Source: Prorocentrum cordatum (taxonomy: Eukaryota; Sar; Dinophyceae; Prorocentrales; Prorocentraceae). From it: a stretch of DNA of 64,000 bases. The DNA lies in the NCBI GenBank assembly GCA_963575745.1, contig CAUYUJ010010469.1, positions 176,880 to 240,879 of the forward strand. Direction: 5' to 3'. Shown here in pieces: positions 55,227 to 64,000 of the stretch. The notes under the pieces are model-generated. The model ran no database searches and was not told the origin of the DNA. It was given only the letters and a program-made list of their open reading frames with translations. How positions within the stretch are numbered: position 1 is the first letter of the stretch; each line of letters starts with the position of its first letter. A program made the translations under genes and the position numbers.

Positions 55227-56395
55227 CCCGGAAAGGGCGTAGGCCCAGGGTTCTCTTTTAGTATGTAAACATGTCCCCGGTGCCCAACTTGCAGGAGGCC
55301 GGCGGATTCTTTCCCTGATAAATATCGAGGTCGAAGGAGGCCGGCCGATTAAAATTTGAGGATGTCTCAGGCGAAACGCTTGTTTTTGAAATCCCGATCG
55401 ATAAATCACAGGGCGCGGGACACCTCAGCACGACCACACCCTCAGCATGACCACGCCCCAGCACGACCACGCCCAGCACGACCACGCCCCAGCACGACCA
55501 CGACCACCACCCCAGCACGACCACACCCCAGCACGACCACACCCCAGCACGACCACACCCCAGCACCAGCACGACCACACCCCAGCACGACCCGATCGAT
55601 AAATCACAGGGTGCGGACCACCCCAGCACGACCACACCCCAGCACGACCCCACCCCAGCACGACCCCACCCCAGCACGACCCCGCCCCAGCACGACCACA
55701 CCCCAGCACGACCACACCCCAGCACGACCACACCCCAGCACGACCCCACCCCAGCACGACCCCACCCTAGCACGACCACACCCCAGCACGAACACACCCC
55801 AGAACGACCACACCCCAGCACGACCCCACCCAAGCACGACCCCACCCCAGCACGACCACACCCCAGCACGACCACACCCCAGCAGGACCCCACCCCAGCA
55901 CGACCCCACCCCAGCAAGACCACACCCCAGCACGACCACACCCAGCACGACCTCACCACAGCGCGACCACACCCCAGCACGACCACGCCCCAGCACGACC
56001 ACGCCCCAGCACGACCACGCCCCAGCACGACCACCCCCAGCACGACCACCCCCCCAGCACGACCACCCCCCAGCACGACCACCCCCCAGCACGACCACAC
56101 CCAGCACGGACACCCCCCCAGCACGGACCACTCCCCAGCACGACCACACCGCCTTGGTTGAGTGGTTGCCTGTCGTCGTGGAATGTTTCGTGGGTGTCTC
56201 GTGGAATGTTTCGAGGGGTGTCTCGTGGAATGTTTCGTGAGGTGTCTCGCGGAATGTTTCGTGAGGTGTCTCGTGGGATGTTTCGTGAGGTGTCTCGTGG
56301 GATGTTTCGTGAGGTGTTGCCCCGTTGGGTATCGTGAAAACGTGCCCATGCTCCACATGTCTATATCCCTTTTCCGGGTTCGTGGGTCCATCATG
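55227..56395 (+). mobile_element. CAGCACGACC minisatellite element, copy B
   Basis: Starts CCCGGAAAGGGCGTAGGCCC and ends GGTCCATCATG. It splits the T tract in front of the recombinase exon acceptor in the right arm: 8 T on the left, 3 T on the right, while the uninterrupted left-arm copy has 11 T. So both ends are fixed to within a few bases and no long target duplication was made. Confidence 0.85.
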
Positions 56396-56408
56396 TTTGC
56401 TTCCCCAG

Positions 56409-56863
56409 GTTCGACGCCGTTCCTGTCCAGGCCGGGCGTGGCCGCCTTCCTGGACAGGTGCGAGAAGCGCGGCATCAAGCGGATCGTGGTGCCCGACGAG
56501 AAGCGGTTGGGCCGCCGCTTGATGGCGCAGGAAGAGGCGATCGCGGAGTGCGAAAAGCGAGGTTTGGAGTTGGCGCACGCCTCGATCCCAAGGCTGTTCA
56601 CCAACAAGGACCCATACACAGTTTTCCAGAGACACATGGCCGGGGCCATTTCTCAGATGGAGTGCCAGGTGGCTGTGGGCAACATGAAACACGGGCGCGA
56701 CCGAGCACGCAAAACAAGCAGGGAGGTCTCGCTGGCGAACGAGCGGAAGTGCGAGGGCAGGAAGAACTTCCTGCAGCTGCACCCGCGGTTTGTCCAGATA
56801 TCCAGATGCCTGCGGCGCGCACCGCCACTGCCAAAGCAGCTGCCCCCCCCCGGTCGTCCATAA
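56409..56863 (+). pseudogene. serine-recombinase-like exon, right-arm copy
   Basis: Acceptor TTTGCTTCCCCAG ends at 56408; the exon then reads as in the left arm with changes (RLGRRL for RLARRL, RGLELAHASIPRLF for RGPELVHASIPGLF). Open to TAA 56861-56863, though the last residues (KQLPPPGRP) are probably intronic. Its polypyrimidine tract is interrupted by element B, so splicing from the upstream exon may be lost or altered. Lacks the first half of the catalytic domain. Confidence 0.5.
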
Positions 56864-57896
56864 TCATTATAGTCACCACGGTTTTTCTTTGGCGCAGTGC
56901 CAGGGCCACGCGCGCCTAAACGCACGCCTGTTGCAGCTGCTCCTGCTCATGGTCCTCCTCCTTTGACGGGCCACGAGTCTCCCCAAATCGCCCCCTTGTT
57001 GCATATTCAGTTGCCGCAGACATGTGCAATCGATCCCGCATCGTACCATATCTTCTCACTCCACATCCTGCGGCGCAAGTTTGAGCAAAGTTTCTCGTCA
57101 TTCGGCCGCCCCGGGCGGCGACCTCAGAGCGGGGAGGGAAAATAACGAATTACCCAACACACACAGCGATGGACTGCACAGGCGCGCGCTGCAGTAGTTT
57201 CGCGGAGCTGCTAGGCACAAACTTGAAAAAAATACAACAACTTAAACAAGTGCCCTTTTGCACGCGCCCCTGCTTCTGCCGATAAGGAGGGTCGGGGGGG
57301 CACGATAGCTTGCTCGGCGCGGCGCCGAGTTGTCAAACCCTTCACATGCCGCGGACTCGGCGCGGGCCAGCCTGCAAACGCAGCACGTTTCACATGTGAC
57401 GGACTCGGCGCGAACTTGGGGATGCCTTCGTAGGCGGCGGCCCCAGCAGCGTGCAGTAACAACGGTAATTGGTGGGACAAAACATGTTGGCTCTTTCGGT
57501 TCGAGACGCAACCTCTAGTTCCAACTAGCCCAACAAAAGACACCCGCGCGCTTAAAGGCCGAGCTCGGGCTGCATGTGATGGGGCACGGAGAAGGCTCAA
57601 ACGCCCTTGGCTCGTACCGACTACTGCAGGGCAGAGTTGGAAGGAGGATCAAGCGCCATTTGCCCTGGCACCCCTGAGCGAAGGCCGCGTTGCGCGTAAT
57701 CATACCTTCCAATGGCGGGCGCGCCAAGCTGCTAGTTTGACGCCGAAACTATTTGAAACCCGCGCGCGGCCATTTTCAAAACCACCTTGAACCATTTTCA
57801 ACTTCAGCACCGCACGGCCCGCAAGCGGCCTAGAACCATGAGAAAACCATTTTCATCATTCTTAATCTGATCCCCGACATGCCCGCGACCCTATCC

Positions 57897-59430
57897 ACGG
57901 TGCCTAACGAGCGGGTCGGGTCGGGCGGGCGGACCCTAGCGGGCGGGTCGGGTCGGGCGGGCGGGACATTGCATTATGTTGCGTAATCGAGTGGGCGCGC
58001 GAGTGCCCTAACGGGCGGGGCGGGCCGGGTCGGGCGGGCGGGCCCTGAGGTGCCGGGTCGGGTCGGGCGGGCGGGCCCTAAAGGGACGGGTCGGTCGGTG
58101 GGCGGGGCATTGGAAAGTATGTGGCGGGGAAACGAGTGGCACGCGGGTTGCACTAGCAGGCGGGGCGGGTCGGGTCGGGCGGGTCTGAGCCTAACGGGCG
58201 GGTCGGGTAGGGCAGGGCGGATCCTAGCGGGCGCGGTTCGGGTCGAGTAATCGCGTGGGGCGAGCGATGTTGAACGAACGGGCGGGGCGGGTCGGTGTCG
58301 GGGCGGGCGGAACGTAACGCGCGGGTCGAGCACTTGTATGGTTCTCTTTGATTTTTATATTTTTTTTGAAGAGTTTATTTCGGCGGGCGGCCCGAAGGGG
58401 GGGCGGGTCGGGCGGGCGGGCCCTAACGAGCGGGCGGGATTCGGGCGGGCGGGGCGTTTAAACTTTTTTGTTATTTTTCTTTTTTTTTTTTTTTTTTTAT
58501 GTCGCCGTAATCGAGTGGGCACGCGAATGCTTAACGGGGGGTCGGGTTGGGGGGCGGGGTCGGGTCGGGCGGGTCGGTCGGGATCGGGCGGCGGGACCGT
58601 CGGGCGGGCAGCCCTAACGGGCGGTTCGGGTCGGGGGGCGGGGACATGTAACGTATTTTGAGTAATCGAGTGGGCACGCGAGTGCCCTAACAGGCGGGTC
58701 GGGTCGGGTCGGGCGGGCGGGCCCTAAGGGGCGGGTCGGGTCGGGCGGGCGGGCCCTGGCGGGCGGGTCGGGTCGGGCGGGCGGGACATTAAAGTATGTT
58801 GCGTAAAATCGTGTGGGCACGCGAATGCCCGAACGGGCGGGGCGGGTCGGGTCGGGCGGGCGGACCGTGACGGGCGGGTCGGGCCGGGCGGGCTGGCCCT
58901 AGCGGGCGGGTCGGGTCGGGCGGGCGGGCATTAGAGGTATGCTGCGTAATCGACGTGGGGCGCTGCGAGGCCCTGGACGGGCGTGGAGGGTCGGGTCGGG
59001 TAGGGCGGGCCCTAGGCGGGCGGGTAGGGTCGGGCGGGCGGGCCTAGCGGGGGCGCGGGCGGGTCGGGCGGGCTGTGGACCTTTAAAAGTGTGTTTTGCG
59101 TAATCGAGTGGGGGCGCGAGTGCACATAACGGCGGGACAGGTCGCGGCTCGGGGAGCGGCGGGCCTTGACGAGCGGGTCGGAGTCGTGGGGTCGAGGCGG
59201 GGCGCCCTAAAGGGCGTGGTCTCGGGTGCGGGCGGGCGGGAAATTGAAGTATTGCTGCGCAATCGAGTGGGCGCGGCGGAGTGCCCTAGCGGCGGGGCGG
59301 TCGGGTCAGACGGTTGACCATGCCGGGCGGGTTTCCGGTCGGAGGGCGGGCCCAGTTTAACGGGCGGGGTCGGGTCGGGCGGGGGGACATTAAAGTATGT
59401 TGCTTAATGTGTGGGCAACGCGAGTGCTCG
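57897..59430. repeat. G-rich satellite, second block
   Basis: Same unit as 47930-49370 and the same strand is G-rich. It is more disordered, with many single-base indels after 58240 and a T-rich insertion (58340-58500). Confidence 0.85.
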
Positions 59431-59439
59431 AACGGCGGG

Positions 59440-59800
59440 CCGCCCGGTTCCGACCCGCCCGCCGCCCGCCCGCCGCCCGGCCGCCCGGCCGCCCGGCCGC
59501 CCGCCGCCCGCCGCCCGCCGCCTGCCGCCCGGTGACCCGCCCGGTTCCGCCCCGCCCGGTTCCGACCCGCCCGGTTCGGACCCGCCTAGAGAGCGCTGCC
59601 ACATGGGACATCGTGACGGCGGAACAGGGCCGGACGGAACAGGGCCGGCGGAACAGGGCCGGCGGAACAGGGCCGGTCGGAACTGGGCCGGTCGGAACAG
59701 GGCCGGTCGGAACAGGGCCGGTCGGAACAGGGCCTGGTCGGAACAGGGCTGGCCGGAACAGGGCCGGCGGAACAGGGTTTGGTCGGAACAGGGCCGGTTC
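59440..59800. repeat. GCCCGGTTCCGACC and GGAACAGGGCCGG arrays, second copy
   Basis: Forward units and GCCGCCCG runs to 59585, then GGAACAGGGCCGG[TC]C units to 59800, as at 40436-40770. Confidence 0.8.
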
Positions 59801-60060
59801 CCTCTTGGGCCGTCTTGGAGGCTTCTTGGGCCGTCTGGGGGGCCTCGTGGGCCGTCTCGGTGCCCTCTCGTGGGCCTATGACGCCGTCATGAGGCGACGT
59901 TCGTGGGCCCTTGGGCCGTCTTGGAGCGTCGGGGGGGCGACCGGCAGAATTCAAGAACCAATTGAAATTCACCGGGTTTTGCTGTTTGGGGCCCTCCTGG
60001 GAGTGCATTCGGAGGCCTTCCGGGGCATCTTGGAGCCGTCTTCGGGCGCGGATTCTGACG
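59801..60060. repeat. CTTGGGCCGTCTTGG-type repeat, short block
   Basis: Follows the GGAACAGGGCC array directly: CTCTTGGGCCGTCTTGGAGG and GGGCCGTCTGGGGGGCC words. Confidence 0.65.
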
Positions 60061-60069
60061 GGGGCGGCG

Positions 60070-62833
60070 CGCCCTGCCAGGATGGAGCCCTGTCCGACCG
60101 CGAAGTCACGTTGCAGACGCTCGCGCGCGGGGGGCCCGTGACCTTTGGGCGAGACGTGTGCGACTCAATTCAGATCGAGAAGAGGGGCGCGGCAACCGGC
60201 CGCAACGTCGCGACGGCCCTCCGATCGCGCCGCTGGGAAGCCGCGATGCGCGCGGGGCTGGAGAAGTTCGGGGTCGGCAAGTACGAGGACGGCGCGGGCG
60301 CAACCGAGCGGCCAGGCGCGCGGCGGACCCACGCGGCGCTGCCCGTGCTGGGCGAGGACCCGAGGCAGTTCGAGGGCCTACGATGTCCAGGACGGCACAA
60401 GCACGTGCACATAGAGGGCCACAACAGCCACACCGCCAGGATCTGGCCATGGCGCATGGCCGAGCGGCTAGTCCAAGGCATTGTGGACCTTCGCCGCAGG
60501 CGCACGGCTGGCACGGACCATGTCCAGGCCAGCGCCGCCTCAGCTTCAGTGTATCCTGCCGTGGCCTCGGGAGCCACAGAAGGGGATATCAGGCGCGAAG
60601 TTGCAGCCGAGCGAGCCCGATATACGCGCAGCGGCTGCAGGCGCAGCTTGCGGGCTTACTCGCCAAAGCGCTCCAGGGATCCGGCCACCTGCCGATCCCC
60701 ACATGCGGTGCCGGTCCACTAAGAGCGCCCTGGCTGCAAGGCGGAGAAGGAGCGCGACCATCCGCTCCACAGCGGCATCTTCAGCCAGTGCCGCTTCGCC
60801 GATCCTCGCGTCCGACCCCGTCGTCGTACGGGGCGACATCCACGAGCCCCAGCGGTGCCTGGAGGGCCCCCTCCTTCCAGCGACGCGCAGGCGCAGCTAC
60901 GTGGCGGTGCAGACCTTGGTGCTGCCGACGAGACAGCTCTTCCAGAACGAGCTGGACCTGCTGCCGCCGCCGCTGGGTCTTCTGACGGCCCCGCCGCTGC
61001 TGCTCTAGAAGATGAAGGAGGCCACAGCCATGCTGTTGGGCCTCGAGCTCGGTTGCGGGCCTCGCCGGGCAGGTTTCTCGGCGCCTCGTCCAAAAGGCCG
61101 CCGACGCGTCAGTGGGGAACCCGGCGCCAGCAGACTGGGCGCGCTTCGACGTGACCACGTCGCTACGGCACTTCGCAGCAACTCTTGCGACACAAGTCGC
61201 AAGGACGAGGGAGCTGCGGAAGCTGCGCCTCGGGTGGTGGCACGCCACCAAGGAGGAGATGCTGCGCGCCTTGAGGGCCGCCAGCGTGAACCAGGATATC
61301 CTCGACCTCATCCCGACTGTCGTGGACAACTGTCGTGGGTGTCGCAAATGGCTACCGCCAGCGCGCCAGACAGTGCCGACCTTCCGCCTGTCCACCAGGT
61401 TCAACCATCACGTCGAGTGCGACATCATGTTCTACAAGGACCGCATGGTGTCCCAGCTGATCTGCTGCGCCTCCAGATGGCATAACGGCCAAGAGATCAG
61501 CGACAGGCACGACTCCACGATGCTGGCCGCGATCGACAAGTCGTGGGTGCAGCTGTTCGGAGCTATGGAACAGCTCATTGTGGACGGCGAGGGCGGAATG
61601 GCGACCTCGAAGTACTTCGACGAGGAGCTCAAGCGTCGAGGTATCTCCCTGCGCGCGCAGGCGCCCAGGCAGCACGCGCGCTTCATAGAGCGACGCGGTG
61701 CGATATTGCGCCATGCTCGGCACACCACCGAGGAGCAACTGGAGCGAGAGAGCCTCGCGGCGAACTTGGACCCCATGCCGGCGAACGCCAGCCTCGCCGG
61801 CAACAGCCCCACGCATGTAGGCGGCGGCGCGCCCTACAACGTGGTCTTCGGACGGCAGCCCAGCATGCTGTCGCCGCTAGATGTCGACACAGAGGGTGCG
61901 GACGAATCTGGCCATGCCGAGGAGTCCAATCCTGCTTCTCCTGGTGGCGAGACTTAGCCCAGCCAACTGCAGTGGCGCATTCGCGAGATCGCACTGCAGC
62001 GCATGATCGAGGCGACCTCGATAGCACGCGTCAACCGAGCACCCCGGACGCGCGCCCTGCCGTCCGGCGAGGGCCAGTTCAACGTCGTGGAGATCCATCG
62101 GCCGCCCGACACCAAGGATGTTTTAGGCTGGGCAGGCCCAGGGACGATCAATGCAGTGGATCCGGCGCGCGGGAAGGTCGCTGTCAAGTACCGCCGCGCC
62201 GACGTGAATTGCAGATTGCAGGACGTCCGTCATTTCATCGGCGCGGTCTACGACGACCTCGGCGCCAGGGTGACACGCGCCGGCCTGGCGTGGGACTTGG
62301 TCGAGGACCTCATCGAGCACATCCAGGAAGGATCAGGAGCTCGTGCCTTCGGCCACTGGGAGGACAGCGGCAACGTCAGCCTCACCGAGCAGGCTCGACA
62401 GAAGCCCGAGGTCTCACAAGCCCTGCGCCATCTGGCCCACAGATGCTTTCAGATGTCAGACGTTCGTGCCATACGTCTGATCCGAGGCCAGAAACAGGTC
62501 GGCGCCTGGCCGGGCTGCTCCCGCAGTCTGGTCATTTGGTGGTTTCCCAAGGACCCCTACGACACGCAGCAGATGCACCTCAACAGCGTGCACTTCGACT
62601 CGTATTCCTTGGTCGGTGACGCCTGGAAGAGCGCCCGCATCCTGCAGTTCATTATGGGCGATGAGCCCCTTTATGGCGGGAGTCGTCGGTTTTGAGCCCG
62701 AAGGCGAGATCGGACACCATGTTGTCGGATCTCACGAGGATGCTGCGTCGACTACGGAAGGGCACCCTCGGCGCTTTCAGTCATACCCGAGGGCGACGAG
62801 AGCGACTTCTCCGGCTACATCCAAAAGGTGATG
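60070..62833 (+). mobile_element. second copia-like fragment, GC-rich, truncated at gap
   Basis: 60070-60500 reads CPGRHKHVHIEGHNSHTARI and similar, a block that precedes the zinc-binding region in such elements; 60720-61000 is a frame-shifted zinc/linker region (HSGIFSQCRFADPR in one frame); integrase follows from 61112. No RT or RNase H before the gap. No family-1 hairpin was found, in contrast to the element at 1-13060; a degenerate GGGC-GATGA-GCCC at 62656-62668 sits where the peptide is MGDEP. Confidence 0.65.
61112..62695 (+). pseudogene. integrase of second copia-like fragment
   Basis: Knuckle WWHATKEE and CRGCRKW; DDE residues in VECDIMFY, IVDGEGG and FIERRGAIL; then APYNVVFGRQPSML. 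One TAG at 61955-61957 interrupts, after which the same frame continues (REIALQRMIEATSIARVNRA, then a GQFNVVEIHRPPDT barrel) to TGA at 62693-62695. Upstream sequence from 60070 is in other frames. It is clearly related to the integrase at 8642-10420, with different codon use (GC-rich third positions), so the two are distinct families or lineages. Confidence 0.75.
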
Positions 62834-62933
62834 NNNNNNNNNNNNNNNNNNNNNNNNNNNNNNNNNNNNNNNNNNNNNNNNNNNNNNNNNNNNNNNNNNN
62901 NNNNNNNNNNNNNNNNNNNNNNNNNNNNNNNNN
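62834..62933. other. assembly gap, 100 N
   Basis: Separates the copia-like fragment from a CAGCACGACC element. Confidence 1.
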
Positions 62934-63324
62934 CCCAGCACGACCACGCCCCAGCACGACCACTCCCCAGCACGACCACCTCCCAGCACGACCACCCCCC
63001 CAGCACGACCACCCCCCAGCACGACCACCCCCCAGCACGACCACACCCCAGCACGACCACTCCCCAGCACGACCACACCGCCTTGGTTGAGTGGTTGCTT
63101 GTCGTCGTGGAATGTTTCGTGGGGTGTCTCGTGGAATGTTTCGCGGGGTGTCTCGTGGAATGTTTCGTGAGGTGTCTCGCGGAATGTTTCGTGAGGTGTC
63201 TCGTGGGATGTTTCGTGAGGTGTCTCGTGGGATGTTTCGTGAGGAGTTGCCCCGTTGGGTATCGTGAAAACGTGCCCATGCTCCACATGTCTATATCCCT
63301 TTCCGGGTTCGTGGGTCCATCATG
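62934..63324 (+). mobile_element. CAGCACGACC minisatellite element, copy C (3' part)
   Basis: End of the 16-bp array, six 24-bp units and the terminal GGTCCATCATG, followed by TTTCAAGTTTGTG exactly as after copy A2. So this is a duplicate of the same insertion, not a new one. Confidence 0.8.
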
Positions 63325-64000
63325 TTTCAAGTTTGTGTCTAGCAGCTCCGCGAAACTACTGCAGCACGCGCCTGTGCAGTCCATCGTTGTGTGTGTGTTG
63401 GGTAATTCGTTATTTTCCCTCCCCGCTCGGAGGTCGCCGCCCTGGGCGGCCGAATGACGAGAAACTTTGCTCAAACTTGCGCCGCAGGATGTGGAGTGAG
63501 AAGATATGGTACGATGCGGGATCGATTACACATGTCTGCGGTAACTGCATATGCAACAAGGGGACGATTTGGGGAGACTCGTGGCCCGTCAAAGGAGGAG
63601 GACCACGAGCAGGAGCAACTGCAACAGGCGTGCGTCTAGGCGCGCGTGGCCCTGCCACTGCGTCAAAGAAAAACCGCGGTGACTATAATGATTATGGACG
63701 ACCGGGGCGGGGGGGGCAGCTGCTTTGGCATTGGCGGTGCGCGCCGCAGGCATCTGGATATTTGGACAAACCGCGGGTGCAGCTGCAGGAAGTTTTTCCT
63801 GCCCTCGCACTTCCGCTCGTTCGCCAGCGAGACCTCCGCGCTTGTTTTGCGTGCTCGGTCGCGCCCGTGTTTCATGTTGCCCACAGCCACCTGGCACTCC
63901 ATCTGAGAAATGGCCCCGGCCATGTGTCTCTGGAAAACTGCGCATGGGTCCTTGTTGGTGAACAGCCCCGGGATCGAGGCGTGCACCAACTCCGGACCTC
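63325..64000. repeat. third copy of the inverted-repeat arm (left-arm orientation)
   Basis: Nearly identical to 52754-53430; continues past the window edge. Confidence 0.9.
63770..64000 (-). pseudogene. serine-recombinase-like exon, third copy, cut by window edge
   Basis: Minus strand, same reading as the left-arm copy from VHASIPGLFTNKDP through AGAISQMECQVAVGNMKHGR to GRKNFLQLHPRF. The start of the exon lies beyond 64000. Confidence 0.5.

Larger units (their letters stand above)
49371..57896. repeat. large inverted repeat (arms 49371-53878 and 54937-57896)
   Basis: Left arm 49371-50039 plus 52754-53878 equals the reverse complement of 57896 down to 56396 plus 55226 down to 54937, with scattered single-base differences. 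Each arm is about 1.8 kb without its insertions. Left arm is split by 2.7 kb (50040-52753), right arm by 1.2 kb (55227-56395). The centre is 53879-54936. Each arm encodes a recombinase-like exon pointing outward from the centre: minus strand on the left, plus strand on the right. Confidence 0.9.

Noticed and set aside
47930-59430. Telomere-like G-rich arrays
   Set aside because: The GGGCGGGTCGGG units are long, GC-only satellites with a 140-160 bp higher period; no TTTAGGG-type telomere repeat.
62656-62668. GGGC-GATGA-GCCC in the second copia-like fragment
   Set aside because: A 4-bp stem with a 5-base loop is too weak to count as a tetraloop hairpin; noted only because the peptide context (MGDEP) resembles family-1 sites.

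Overview
This window looks like nuclear DNA of a core dinoflagellate. It is repeat-dense and mostly GC-rich, genes are sparse and broken, and the coding remnants are of types I associate with dinoflagellate genomes: Ty1/copia polyproteins with extra enzyme domains, RT-plus-endonuclease non-LTR elements and a KDZ-like transposase. A Prorocentrum-like or Symbiodiniaceae-like source is an inference; no rRNA, tRNA or spliced-leader array is present to settle it. Two runs of 100 N (40771-40870 and 62834-62933) are assembly gaps. Layout: 1-13060 is the 3' 13 kb of a decayed Ty1/copia-like element on the + strand, in the order gag-like, Tpt1/KptA-like RNA 2'-phosphotransferase, RING, aspartic protease, unknown domain, methyltransferase-like domain, zinc-binding region, integrase, RT, RNase H. 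13-33 kb is a repeat field: a 2.5 kb satellite with a 256-bp higher-order unit, microsatellites, fold-back elements and a degenerate CTTACTAAAGG array. It also holds one credible multi-exon host gene (about 25.5-29.9 kb) whose exons join in phase. 33.9-36 kb is a broken KDZ-like transposase; 37.5-38.3 kb is a 72-bp satellite; 39-40.2 kb is an unrecognised coding-like region. 41.05-47.9 kb, bounded by two (TAG)n tracts, holds a non-LTR reverse transcriptase with one in-frame TAG and a second long unknown ORF, also with one in-frame TAG. 47.9-59.4 kb is two G-rich satellites flanking a large inverted repeat (49371-53878 and 54937-57896). Each arm carries an exon of a serine-recombinase-like protein, and a third partial copy starts at 63.3 kb. 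The arms are interrupted by copies of a minisatellite-bearing element; each arm supplies the empty site for the insertion in the other. 60.1-62.8 kb is a second, GC-rich copia-like fragment. The strongest novelty candidates are two unrelated families of short hairpins, each seen only inside one retroelement. Family 1 (1-13060; 35 copies, 25 of them perfect) is a 5-bp stem closed by a GNRA tetraloop, consensus T-GCNNG-GNRA-CNNGC-C, with compensatory changes in the two variable pairs and copies in all three codon phases as well as in the 3' noncoding region. Family 2 (41-47.6 kb, about 9 copies) is an 8-bp + 5-bp stem with a one-base 3' bulge and a 3-nt loop, also with compensatory changes. Both look like selection, or copying, at the level of structure rather than protein.
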